Below, piece by piece: positions 50,880 through 60,300 of a stretch of DNA of 64,000 nt. This DNA is from Actinokineospora pegani. Its GTDB lineage: Bacteria; Actinomycetota; Actinomycetes; Mycobacteriales; Pseudonocardiaceae. The stretch lies in assembly GCF_009745975.1 (NCBI RefSeq), contig NZ_WHOL01000068.1, forward strand, positions 1-64,000. The letters are read 5' to 3'. Position numbers and translations under genes: made by a program. The notes under the pieces are model-generated. The model searched no databases. It saw only the letters and a program-made list of their open reading frames with translations, and was not told the DNA's origin. Every line of letters starts with the position of its first letter. Position 1 is the first letter of the stretch.

Positions 50880-51710
50880 GTGCGGTTGAGCGGCGTGGGC
50901 AAGCGGTACGGCAGCGGCAGGGCGATCCTGCGCGAGGTGGACCTCGACCTGGTCCCCGGCGGGGTCTTGGCCGTCTCGGGCGCCATCGGGTCCGGGAAGT
51001 CGACCCTGCTCAAGATCATCGCCGGGGTCTCCCGGCCGTCCAGCGGTCGAGTGCTGGATCGACCGCGGCAGGTCGGGTACGTGCCTGAGCGCTTCCCGTC
51101 CGACGAGCGGCTCACCGCGCGCAGCTACTTGACCCACATGGGGAGGCTGCGCGGGATGAGCACACGGGCCGCCGCGGAGCGGGGGGTCGCACTGCTGGAT
51201 CGACTCGCCCTGGCCGGGGGTGTGGACACGCACCTGCGGAAGTTGTCCAAGGGCAACCTGCAGAAGGTGGCGGTGGCGCAGTCGTTGATGGTGCCGCCCG
51301 CGTTGCTGGCCCTGGACGAGCCGTGGTCCGGGCTGGACCGGGGCGCGCACGGGGTGCTGGGGCAGCTCATCGACGAGGTCGCCGAGGCGGGCGGGGCGGT
51401 GGTGTTCACCGATCACCGCGAGTCGGTGGTGGCGCTCACCGCCGACCGCGTGTGCCACCTGCGGCAGGGCCGCGTCGTGGTGACCGGGGCCGGTCCGGCT
51501 CAGTGGGTGGCTGTGACGCGCGTCGTGCTGCGCCCGCCCGCACTGGCGGGTCCCGCGCTGGCCGACCCGTCGCTGCACGAGGTCCTCGACGTGCGCGAGG
51601 AGGATGGGGCCGTGGTGGCGCGTGTGGACGCCGAGCGCTCGGACGCGTTCCTGCTGGCCGCGCTGCGACGGGGTTGGTCGGTCGTACGGGTCGAGGAGGT
51701 CGGGCGGTGA
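50880..51710 (+). CDS. ABC transporter ATP-binding protein
   Basis: 276 residues from GTG 50880. An upstream in-frame ATG at 50739 would add 47 poorly conserved residues. Walker A GAIGSGKST, signature LSKGNLQKVAVAQ and Walker B LLALDEPWSGLD are present, then TDHRESV as H-loop. Nodulation/drug exporter-like ABC subunit. Overlaps the permease gene by 4 nt. Substrate unknown. Confidence 0.9.
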   Translation: MRLSGVGKRYGSGRAILREVDLDLVPGGVLAVSGAIGSGKSTLLKIIAGVSRPSSGRVLDRPRQVGYVPERFPSDERLTARSYLTHMGRLRGMSTRAAAERGVALLDRLALAGGVDTHLRKLSKGNLQKVAVAQSLMVPPALLALDEPWSGLDRGAHGVLGQLIDEVAEAGGAVVFTDHRESVVALTADRVCHLRQGRVVVTGAGPAQWVAVTRVVLRPPALAGPALADPSLHEVLDVREEDGAVVARVDAERSDAFLLAALRRGWSVVRVEEVGR

Positions 51711-52363
51711 TCGCGCTCGTGCGCTACACGGCGTCGATCATGTTCCACTCGCAGCGGTACCTGCCGAGCGCGCTGGTCTTCGTGGCGTGCATGGGCGTGT
51801 TCGCCAACGGCGCGGGCGACCAGCCGGTGGTCCCGATCTTCGCGCCGATGACCGGTGCGGCCCTGGTCTGCTCGGCTTGGCTGGCGGTCACGCTGATCAA
51901 CCTGGAGGACCCGGTCCAGCGCTCGATCTCGGCGGTCAACTCGGGCCGGTCGCTGCTGGTGGCCGTCGTTGTCGTCGTGCTGCTGGCCTCGATGGCGCTG
52001 GCGGCGCTCGTGGTGGCGCTGCCCGCGGTGCTGGGCAACGACCGGGTCACCACACTGGACCTGCTCACCGGGGCGGTCGCGCTGGTGGCCGCGTCCTGCC
52101 TGGGGACGGCGATCGGCCTGATCACCTCACGGCTGGTCGTGCGCAGGCCGGGGCACTCGCTGCTGTCGACCCTCCTGCTGCTGGTCGTCGTGCTGCTCAC
52201 CCGCGGCCTACCGCCGATCAACCCGCTGATCCTGCGCCTCGCGCGCACCGAGTCGGCCGGCGGCGAGGTGCTGGCCGACACCGCCCTGGACGCGGGGGTC
52301 GCTGTGGTGGTGCTGGTCCTCTGCGCTGTGCTCACCCGGGCGGTCTCCGCCCGGCGGGAGTGA
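51707..52363 (+). CDS. ABC transporter permease, six membrane segments
   Basis: 218 residues from GTG 51707, overlapping the ATPase stop. Six hydrophobic stretches (about 20-37, 45-65, 82-110, 120-140, 150-170, 195-213) and no soluble domain. The family cannot be named precisely but is the natural membrane half of the preceding ATPase, forming a two-gene exporter. No substrate evidence. Confidence 0.88.
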   Translation: MIALVRYTASIMFHSQRYLPSALVFVACMGVFANGAGDQPVVPIFAPMTGAALVCSAWLAVTLINLEDPVQRSISAVNSGRSLLVAVVVVVLLASMALAALVVALPAVLGNDRVTTLDLLTGAVALVAASCLGTAIGLITSRLVVRRPGHSLLSTLLLLVVVLLTRGLPPINPLILRLARTESAGGEVLADTALDAGVAVVVLVLCAVLTRAVSARRE

Positions 52364-52376
52364 CGGTCGGAGCGGC

Positions 52377-52571
52377 TACGCCGCAGACCCCCGGGCGCGG
52401 ACGTGCGCGGCGAGGCGGGTGAGGTCGTCGGCGCGGTCGGCGGGGACTAAGACGAGCGGTTAGCAGTCGGAGTCGATGTCCGGGACGGCCAGCGCCGCGT
52501 CGGCGCGCTCTCGCGACCGGTCGCCCGCTGCCGCCAGGACGTCCACGAGCGCGATCCACGCAGACCCGGGA
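52377..52571 (-). pseudogene. Degraded coding remnant with an in-frame stop
   Basis: One minus-strand frame reads with normal coding character for about 65 codons (WIALVDVLAAAGDRSRERAD ... then PLVLVPADRADDLTRLAAHVR) but is interrupted by a TAA near 52448. No start is evident and no family is recognised. It occupies part of the 348-nt gap between the ABC permease and the surface-protein genes. Confidence 0.3.
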
Positions 52572-52711
52572 ACCGCGCGTCGGTCCCCCGGTCATCGAGG
52601 CCGTCGGCGTGGCGTCTCGCGGTGGTGTGGACACGGGGGTGCTCCCGTGGTGAAGGTGTGCTCCATTGTGGAGGAGTGCCCCGGCCAAGCACCCGGTCAG
52701 GGTCTACCCGC

Positions 52712-53248
52712 TCAGGAACTCCGGTAGCGCAGCAGCACCTCGGCGCCCTGGCAGGCGTCTTGGAGCTGGTCCTTGTTGACGAAGCTGATGCGCGCGCCCG
52801 AGAAGACCGCGGACTCCCCCGGCCCCAGCAGCCGGGCGACGGGCATCCGGGTCTCGGTCAACCGGTAGTCCGAGGCGTCGCACTCGCCCGCGACCGCGCC
52901 CCGCGCCTTGGTGACGCCCGCGATCCCGACCGTGATCGCCGCCACGCGGGTGCTCTCCGGGGCGTCGTTGGTGACCCGGCCGCTGATCAACTGGGGTGCC
53001 GCGCCGGGGCGCAGGTTCTCGTTCACCGAGGTCTGCTCGATCCGCAGGAGGCACACGGTGTCGGCGGACGCGGGGCGCTCCGCCGTCGCCAGGGCGCCCA
53101 GCAGCAGCAACGGCAGCAGGGCGAAGGCTGCGCGCCCCCGGGCCGACCGCACCAGCAGCACACCCGCGACCACGGCCAGCGCGGCGATCGCCAGCAACAG
53201 CGCCAACGGGGAGCCGGTGTGCGCGAGGGGAACCTCTTCACAGGTCAT
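52712..53248 (-). CDS. Exported beta-sandwich protein preceded by a sorting-signal-like segment (apparent fusion)
   Basis: 178 residues from ATG 53246-53248. The first part (about residues 7-38) looks like a C-terminal cell-wall sorting signal: LAHTG, a hydrophobic stretch and an RSARGR basic tail. It is followed directly by a segment typical of an N-terminal signal peptide (AFALLPLLLLGALATAERPASA). The mature part (about 63-178) is a beta-sandwich with Cys, homologous in layout to the 54753-55223 product (closing ...DGCKDAVVPLRV there, ...DACQGAEVLLRY here). The order is the reverse of normal surface proteins. Confidence 0.75.
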   Translation of the reverse strand: MTCEEVPLAHTGSPLALLLAIAALAVVAGVLLVRSARGRAAFALLPLLLLGALATAERPASADTVCLLRIEQTSVNENLRPGAAPQLISGRVTNDAPESTRVAAITVGIAGVTKARGAVAGECDASDYRLTETRMPVARLLGPGESAVFSGARISFVNKDQLQDACQGAEVLLRYRSS

Positions 53249-53258
53249 TGCGCGCGCC

Positions 53259-54668
53259 TCACGAGAAGGACCGGAGGGTGGCCGTGGCGGACGCGAACCC
53301 GGAGGACGCCGCCGTCACGGTGGAACCGGGGTTGAGCAGGTACGCGGGGGTGAACGTCGTGGACCCGGTGGAGACCGACGCGCCGTGCGGGATCGTCAGC
53401 GTTGTCGGGGTCGTGCCGCCGGTCGTCGTGGACAGCGTGATGGTGATGGCCTGACCGACGTTGACCACCGCGTTCCCCGCGCCGTCGACCAACTGGACCT
53501 TCGATGTGACCGTGCCGTTGCCCAGGAGGGAGAAGCAGTAGGTGTAGGTCAGCGCGGCGGGTGTGCCGGTCGGACCCGCGCACCCCGAGGTCGTGTGGTC
53601 CACCCAGTTCAGCGCTGTCGGCGCGGCGATCACCTGGAACGGCGTGCTCACGGCCGGGGTCAGCGCGCCCGAGGTCGCGGTCAGGGTGTGGGTGCCGACC
53701 GCGCTGACGAGGCACCCGGTGAAGGTCGCCACGCCCGCGACGGCGGCCTTGGCGGTGCAGGTGAGCGTCGCGCCGCCGGGGGTGGTCAGGGCGACCGACA
53801 CGGTGGCGGTCGAGCTGGTGACGACGTTGCCGCCCGCGTCCTGGATCGCGACGACGGGCTGGGTGTGGAAGGCGCGCCCGGCGAACGACGTGGCGGGCGA
53901 GGCGGTGAACACCAGCCTCGACGCGGCCCCGGCCGTGATGGCGAACGGGGAGCTGGTCGCCGACGTCAGCCCGGTGCTGGCGGCGGTCAAGGTGTACCCG
54001 GCCCCGGCCCGGTTGACCGACAGGCCGGGGAACGTGGCGACCCCACTGGCGTTGGTCGTCGCGCTCACCGTCCCGGACAGCGTGCCGCCCGCGGGGTTCG
54101 CCCCGATCGCGACCGTGATCGTCCGGCCCGCGCCCGGCGCCGCGGCGCCGCTCGCGTCCTGCACGACGACCTGGGGCGCCGGGGAGATCGCCAGCGTGGC
54201 GGTCGCGTTGGTCGGCTGCACGGAGAAGGCCAGCTTGCTCGCGGTCGACACCACCACCGGGCCGCTGGCCGCGCTGGTCGCCGTCCACGACCGGTAGACC
54301 GCGACGACCCGGTAGGTGTGGGTCCCGGCGGCCACCCCGGTGTCGTCGCACGACGTGCCGGTGATCAGGGCGGACGGGCTGCTGGCGCAGGCGGGGGCGC
54401 TGGAGTCGCGCAGGACGTAGTAGCCGGTCGGGGCGGGGGAGCCGGTCGAGCCTGTCCAGGAGACCGCGACCGTGGTCGAACTGGTCGGGGGGACGGTGAC
54501 ACCGGTGGGCGCGGCGAGCGTCGTGGTCACGCCGCTGCCGCTGCCGGCGCCGGTCGCCGTCCAAAAGGCGACCGCTGGCGTCGCCACGAGGGCCATCACC
54601 ACCAGCCCGGTGAGCACGCCGAACAAGACGGGCAGCCGCCGCGCACGCCACACGTGAGGGCGTCCCAT
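53259..54668 (-). CDS. Surface protein with fibronectin type III and bacterial Ig-like domains
   Basis: 469 residues from ATG 54666-54668. A signal segment (about 10-36) ends with AFWTATGAGSG, like SipW-processed exported proteins. A fibronectin-type III domain follows (about 48-140, SSTTVAVSWTGSTGSPAP), then three Ig-like/filamin-type repeats (QPTNATATLAIS..., ASPATSFAGRAFH..., TYTYCFSLLGNGTVTS...). No LPXTG motif, membrane anchor or catalytic site is visible at its C-terminus. The gap to the next gene, which starts with a LAHTG-like signal, is only 10 nt. Likely a structural or adhesive surface protein. Confidence 0.85.
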   Translation of the reverse strand: MGRPHVWRARRLPVLFGVLTGLVVMALVATPAVAFWTATGAGSGSGVTTTLAAPTGVTVPPTSSTTVAVSWTGSTGSPAPTGYYVLRDSSAPACASSPSALITGTSCDDTGVAAGTHTYRVVAVYRSWTATSAASGPVVVSTASKLAFSVQPTNATATLAISPAPQVVVQDASGAAAPGAGRTITVAIGANPAGGTLSGTVSATTNASGVATFPGLSVNRAGAGYTLTAASTGLTSATSSPFAITAGAASRLVFTASPATSFAGRAFHTQPVVAIQDAGGNVVTSSTATVSVALTTPGGATLTCTAKAAVAGVATFTGCLVSAVGTHTLTATSGALTPAVSTPFQVIAAPTALNWVDHTTSGCAGPTGTPAALTYTYCFSLLGNGTVTSKVQLVDGAGNAVVNVGQAITITLSTTTGGTTPTTLTIPHGASVSTGSTTFTPAYLLNPGSTVTAASSGFASATATLRSFS

Positions 54669-54752
54669 GCTTGTTCCTCTCGACCTGGACCGGGCGGGAC
54701 GTGGCGCGTGGCCGCACGGGGTCCACCCGTCGCGGCCACGAGCCGAGATCCC

Positions 54753-55223
54753 TTAGCCGGCGACGACCCGCAGCGGGACGACGGCGTCCTTGCACCCGTC
54801 CTGGTTCGAGGGCAGGTTGTTCATCGTGACCGTCACCGTGCCGTCCACGTCGCCACCCGGGGCGATCTCGCCGTAGGCCACGGCGGGCGTGCCCACGGTG
54901 TAGTCGGCGGCCGAGCACCCGGCCACCGCCGTCCACGGCGTGCCGTCGGCGTTGGCCACCGTGACCACCACGCTGGTCAGGTTCTGCGCGCCGGTCCCGG
55001 GGTTGGTCACGGTGAACGGCACGGTCTGGCTCGGCCCGCCCGGGCTCAGCGGGCCACCGGTCGCCGCGGCGGTCGTGACCACGAACGCGGCGCTGGTCCC
55101 GGTCGTGGCGGAACCGGACCCGGTGCCGGTCGAGCTCCAGTAGGCGTAGGCCAGGCCCCCACCCAGGACCAGCACCCCGGCGACCGCACCGACCACGACA
55201 ACGCGCTTCTTCGTCGACCTCAT
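54753..55223 (-). CDS. SipW-type exported protein with a single beta-sandwich domain
   Basis: 156 residues from ATG 55221-55223. The N-terminus RSTKKRVVVVGAVAGVLVLGGGLAYAYWSS is the layout of TasA/SipW-type exported proteins with a YxYWSSTGTGSGSA step after the hydrophobic segment. The rest is a 105-residue beta domain with Cys pairs (AGCSAADY, QDGCKDAVV) shared with the 52712-53248 product. First of three surface-protein genes in a row. Function unknown; a small fibre- or matrix-type subunit is plausible. Confidence 0.8.
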   Translation of the reverse strand: MRSTKKRVVVVGAVAGVLVLGGGLAYAYWSSTGTGSGSATTGTSAAFVVTTAAATGGPLSPGGPSQTVPFTVTNPGTGAQNLTSVVVTVANADGTPWTAVAGCSAADYTVGTPAVAYGEIAPGGDVDGTVTVTMNNLPSNQDGCKDAVVPLRVVAG

Positions 55224-55655
55224 CTTCGGAATCTCCTGCTGAGTCCAACCAGGACTGCGCCGTTCCCGTCGCGGTCATGACGAGCACCCCGTCACAGTTG
55301 GGATATCGAGGGATGACTCCGTTCAGTTACCGCACACAGCTCTGTTCACCCGATGGTGTCGTCCTCTACGGACAGTGGGTCGTCTTCGGACGGTTTGAGG
55401 GGGCCGATTCCCCCTGGCCCAAGGGGAAATGGACCAGGAATGTGACGTCATCGGCCCGTGCGGCGAAACGGGTGACGGGGCGGACAGCACGCGGTCGCCC
55501 CTGGGGCGCGACGCGCTACCGGGAGCGGTGAGCGGGGTGTCCCACGCGCCTCCGGTGACCGCGTCCCGGGCAGCCGCTCGTCCGCACTGCGGCGCACGCG
55601 CGCCACAGGGTCGCCCATCGATCGCTGAGGGTGACCCACCGGGTACGGTCGGGGG
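55224..55655. other. Intergenic region between the divergent surface-protein and histidine kinase genes
   Basis: About 430 nt. Probably contains both promoters. A plus-strand frame from 55277 is not supported by homology or a clear ribosome-binding site. I see no RNA gene. Confidence 0.45.
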
Positions 55656-56642
55656 GTGCGGGCGCGGGAGAGGGACAGCCGGGCAGTGGCGGCGGTGGCG
55701 GACTGCCTCGCCGCCCAGGCGACCGCCGGTGGCCCGTGGCCCGATCTCGCCGGGATCGCCGAGGTGGTCCTCCGCGCCGCCGAGCTGACCGGGTGCTGGC
55801 TGACCGTCGGCGGCCGCCGGGTCGGCCGAGGCGGGGACCGGGACCCGTGGAGCACCGTCGTCGCGCACGGCGGCGAGGCCCAGGGCGCCCTGGCCATCAC
55901 CCCCGCGTCGGCCGGTCCCCTGCCCGGACTGGCCCGTGCCCTGGGCCCCGTGCTGGCCACCGCCCGCCTGGCCGCCGAGACCGACGAGTTCCGCCGCGTC
56001 GGCGACGCGGCGGCCCGGGAACTGGCCGACGGCCGCTGGCGGGCGGCCGCCGAGATGGACCGGGAACGCCGAGGCCTGGAACGAGACCTCCACGACGGCG
56101 CGCAGCACCACCTGGTCGCCTTGCGGATGGCGGTCGGCCTGCTGGAGCACACCCTCACCGCGAAGGGCCCCGCCGCGGCCCGTGACCGCTTGGACGACCT
56201 GCTGTCCCGCCTCGGCGCGGCGGAGGAACTGGTGCTGCGCACGGCGTCGGGCATCCTGCCCCTGGTCCTGGTCTCCGACGGGCTGTCGGCGGCGCTGGCG
56301 GCGCACCTGGGCGACCACGACGACGTCGGCCTGGACGTGGACGCGGAGCTGCGGCGCTACCCGGCGGCGGTGGAGTCGGCGGTGTACTTCGTGTGCATGG
56401 AGGCGGTGAACAACGCCCACAAGCACGCGGTGGGGGCGGCCATCTCGGTGCGGCTGCGGGATTCGGTGCGCGGCTTGGAGTTCGAGGTCCGCGATGACGG
56501 GCCGGGGTTCGACCCGGCGGCGCTGCCGCCGGACGCGGGGCTGCACAACCTGCACACGCGGGCGGCGGCGGTGGGCGGATCGGTGCGGGTCACCTCGGCG
56601 CCGGGGACGGGGACGACGGTGACGGGGTTCGTGCCGCTCTGA
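55656..56642 (+). CDS. Sensor histidine kinase (HisKA_3), orphan
   Basis: 328 residues from GTG 55656. A GAF-like N-terminal sensor with no membrane segment is followed by the dimerisation motif ERDLHDGAQHHLVALRMAVGLLE with the phospho-His of LHDG near residue 146. The ATPase N-box MEAVNNAHKHA and G boxes DDGPGFD and GTGTTVTGF complete a NarL-type kinase. No response regulator is adjacent, so its partner is elsewhere. Confidence 0.92.
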   Translation: MRARERDSRAVAAVADCLAAQATAGGPWPDLAGIAEVVLRAAELTGCWLTVGGRRVGRGGDRDPWSTVVAHGGEAQGALAITPASAGPLPGLARALGPVLATARLAAETDEFRRVGDAAARELADGRWRAAAEMDRERRGLERDLHDGAQHHLVALRMAVGLLEHTLTAKGPAAARDRLDDLLSRLGAAEELVLRTASGILPLVLVSDGLSAALAAHLGDHDDVGLDVDAELRRYPAAVESAVYFVCMEAVNNAHKHAVGAAISVRLRDSVRGLEFEVRDDGPGFDPAALPPDAGLHNLHTRAAAVGGSVRVTSAPGTGTTVTGFVPL

Positions 56643-56692
56643 AACGCGCGCTGCCCCCGGCGAGGCGCCCGCCGGGTTCGCGGGCCGTGTGG

Positions 56693-57301
56693 CTACTGGG
56701 GGGTGGAGGTGTCCCAGGGGAAGACGCGGAGGGGCGTGGCTGGACGGGACTCGGGGTGCGCGGCGGCGATCTCCTCGTCGTCCAGTAGGAGGGTCTCCCG
56801 GATGAAGTCGCCGGTGAGGCGGACCGGGGCGGGGCCCGCCGGGTTGAACAGGACGTCGACGTCGTCGGGCAGGGTGATGACGAGTTCGTCGAGGTCCACG
56901 CGGTGCCAGGCCGGTGGGGTGAGGCGGGCCCGGTGGGGTTGGCCGGTGGCCACGACCACGCAGGGCACGCCGTCGGGGGCCGCGGCGACCAGGGGGCGGC
57001 CGTCGGGGTTCACCGCCAGGTCGACGAGGGTCTCGCGGAGGACCAGTTGGATGTGCCGGGTCTCGGCGCGGGAGTGGAGGAGGAGGCGGAGGGCGGCGTC
57101 GAGGGGGTCCGAGGGCGAGTTCTCGTCGGTCGGGCGGTAGTCGGGGTTGGCGCGGAAGCGGCCCAGGGCGCCGTCCTCGCCCACCGACCACACGCCCGCC
57201 ACCGCTTCCAGTGGGGGTTCGTCGTCCTCGGCGGTCGGGCGCCAGGCCGGGTCCATGAGCAGGAACCAGTTCCCCAGCGCGCCCTCGGTCGTGGTGTCCA
57301 T
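56693..57301 (-). CDS. Type VII secretion system-associated protein (SseB-like)
   Basis: 202 residues from ATG 57299-57301. GNWFLLMDPAWRPTAEDDEPPLEAVAGVW at the N-terminus and QPHRARLTPPAWHRVDLDELVITLPDDVDVLFNPAGPAPVRLTGDFIRETLLLDD in the second half match the actinobacterial protein family annotated as type VII secretion system-associated. It begins 50 nt after the giant toxin-like gene on the same strand, so it may be that protein's immunity protein, chaperone or secretion accessory. Confidence 0.75.
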   Translation of the reverse strand: MDTTTEGALGNWFLLMDPAWRPTAEDDEPPLEAVAGVWSVGEDGALGRFRANPDYRPTDENSPSDPLDAALRLLLHSRAETRHIQLVLRETLVDLAVNPDGRPLVAAAPDGVPCVVVATGQPHRARLTPPAWHRVDLDELVITLPDDVDVLFNPAGPAPVRLTGDFIRETLLLDDEEIAAAHPESRPATPLRVFPWDTSTPQ

Positions 57302-57351
57302 CGGGGTCCTCCCTCGTCTCCTCCGAGCACGGGCGCCGGGGGCGGCCGGGT

Positions 57352-60300
57352 TCACAGCCAGTCGGGCCAGCTCAGGGTGGCGGGCGTGGTGCGCTCCCCC
57401 GGGCGGGAGTCGACCGGGTCGGCGCCCGCGGGCTCGATCAGCTCGGCGGCGCGGGGCGGCAGGTCGACCCGGCGGGGCGCGCCGTTCTCGTCGACGCCCT
57501 CCAGGGTCACCGACCGCACCAGGCCCGCGAACTCGGGGCGGGTCGCGAGGAAGGCCAAGACCACCGTCCACAGCTCGTCGGCACGCGGGTGGCCCTCGAC
57601 GGCCTCGGCGACGGCGAGCAGGTTCAGGTCGCCGCCGCGGTCGAGCAGGTCCCGCACCAGGGCTTCGATGACCCACTTGGCCGCCTCGTCCACCGGCAGC
57701 CCGGCGAGCGATTCCGCCGTGGGCTCCTCGGCGTCGACGTCCTCGGCGTTGCCGGGGGTGAAGCCGGTGAGGCCGGGCAGGCCCGCGAGGCGGGCGAGGT
57801 CGGGCAGCGCCTCGTCGCCGGGCAGGCCGCCCGCCGGGGCGGGGCCCGCGCCCGCGAGGGCGTCGCCGTGCAGGTCGGCGACCGGGTGGCCCTTCGGCAC
57901 GGCCATCAGGCCGCTGCCGCCCGCCCAGCCCGCCGGGCTGCGCACCACCTCCGCCGCCGGGCCCAGGTCGTCCGCCCGCAGCCGGGGGTCGGCGTGGACG
58001 CCGCCGAAGCGGGACAGGATCTCGTTGGCGGCGATGGCCGCGGCCGCGTCGCGGCCGTGCCGGGTGCGCCGCTGCAGCTCGGAGGCGAAGCGGTCGTGCC
58101 GCGTCATCGGCGCCTCGTCGTGGAAGACCTCGTTGACGTCGACCAGGGCGATCCCCGCGCCCTCGGCCAGCTCGTACAGGTCGGCGACGGCGGTCAGGTG
58201 GTCCAGGTCGAACCGCTCGTCCTCGCCGCTGTCGTCGTGGCGGACCTGGGTCAGCACGGGCCAGCGCCCGAGCCGCCGCAGGGCGTTGGCGATGTCGGCG
58301 CGGGACACGTCGGTCCAGAGCACCGCCTTCCACCGCTCGCCCGCGGTCTGGGCCGTGTGCACGAGGTTGTCGCGCAGGTGCGGCAGCGCCCCCGCCGCGC
58401 GCACCGCACCGCCCAACCACACCGAGTGCACCAGGCGCGGCAGTTCCAGCAGCTCGGGCAGCGGCGGCAGCCGGTGGTCGCCCGCCCAGGTGTAGCGGCG
58501 CTCGCCCGCCGACGACCGCTCGACGGCGTTGTCCGGTCCCGCCGCCAGGGCGGGCTTGGTCAGGTCGTCGTGGGTGGGGTCGGGCTTGGTGAGGTCGATC
58601 CGGTTGAGCAGCTCAGCGCCCTCGGCCGCCGTGAGGTTCGCGTGCTCCTGGCCCGCCAGGTGCGGTTGCGGCGCCCGCGGGGCGGGGGGAGCGAACACGC
58701 CCGACTCCGGGGCGCCCGCGTCGTCCGCGGCGGTCCACAGGTCGATCACGGCCGGGAACACCGCGTCGACGCCGTCGTCGCGGGCGTCGCCGTCCGGGGC
58801 CGCCTCGCGGTTCGGGGTCACGTCGCGGTCCGGAATCGCCTCGCGGTCCGCAATCGCCTCGCGGTCCGCAATCGCCTCGCGGTCCGGGGTCGCCTCGCGG
58901 TCCGGCGTGACACCGCTGTCCGGGGTCGCGTCGCCCAGGGTGACGGCCGAGTGCGTGCCCCCTCCCGGGAACAGCGCCGCCGGGGCGTGCGCCTCGCTCT
59001 CCCGCGCCCAGGTGGCGAACTCGTCGGGGGTCAGCATCGCGGGGTTGGCGTTCTTCGGGTCGTTGAGCACGAACACCTGCGCACCCGCGGCCCGGGTGGC
59101 CTGGACGTGCACCGCGTGGCCGGGGGTGGTCGCCACGGTGCCCGCGCTCCGCGAGAGCCGCTGCCAGAACGCGTCCCGGTCCCCGGGGGCGCCCAGCTCG
59201 GGGGTGAGGGGCACCGACGCGGCCTCCACGTCGTGGCCGAACAGCGAGCCGTCGGGCTCCATGGCGAGCTGGCCCTGGATCTTGTTCACGTAGACCCGGC
59301 CGTCGATCCCCTGGAACCGGCGCGAACCGCGGTCGAGGGCCAGCGGCAGGGCCACCGACGCGCTCAGCAGCCAGTTCCCCGGCACGAACTTGCGGGTGAG
59401 CACCGGCACCGTCTCGACGGTGAGGTCCGCGGGGGCCAGCTTCTGGGTCGTGCGCGACCACTGGTCGGTCAGCTCGAGCCACTGCCTGCGGTCGTTGGAG
59501 CCGGTTTGGTCGCGGGTGGCGAGGTCGAGCGCGCGCGCCTCGATGGTGTCGAACGCCGCGCGCGCCTCGGCCACCCGGTCGCGGACCAGTCCTTCCTGGC
59601 TCCGGCCGATCCGGTCGGCCCGGGTCCTGGCCTCGGGGGTGGCCCGGTTCACGCTGCGCTCGGCGCCGTCGGCGATCGCCCGGCCCACGTGCAGCAGGCC
59701 CGCGAGGGTCGGGACCCGGCCGCGCACGCCGGTGTTGACCACCGAGGCCACGCAGGTGTTGAGGAAGACCTGCTCGTCGTGCCCGGTCGCGGCGAACAGC
59801 GACTCGGCGAGCGCCGCGGGGTTGTCCCGCAGCGCGGTGGACAGCGGCTGCGCGGCCAGCGCGGCCCGGACGTCGGGGTTGATGTTGACCTGGCCGAGCG
59901 CGGCGAGCCGGACCGGCAGCGGCGCGGCGGGCGGGACGGACAGGTCGCGGGCCACGGACGTGCGCGCGGTGAAGGGGTCGACGCCCCGTCCGAGGTGCTC
60001 GCCGAGGTCGTCGAGCAACTGGGTGAGCCGCGCGGGGGTGACCGGCTGCACGGCCCGGACGGAGACGGCCGATCCCGGGTGGCCTGCCACGGCCAGCTCG
60101 CGGGTCGGGACCAGCGAGGCGGCGAGCAGCGCGTCGGTGACCAGGCCGCGCACCCGGGCCCCGGCGGCCTGGTCGGTCATCCCGGCGAGCGCGCGGTCGA
60201 TGACGGCCAACTGGTCGCGGGTCCCGGCGGGCAGGTCGTGGTGGCGCAGCTCGCTGCCCCTGGACAGCTCGGCGAACTCGGCGGCCTTGGCCCGCACGTC

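Noticed and set aside
55277-55531. Plus-strand frame of 84 codons upstream of the histidine kinase
   Set aside because: No ribosome-binding site or family match. It lies in what must be the promoter region of the divergent genes.
58802-58927. CRISPR-like array
   Set aside because: The 18-bp units are contiguous, without spacers, and in frame with the toxin gene.
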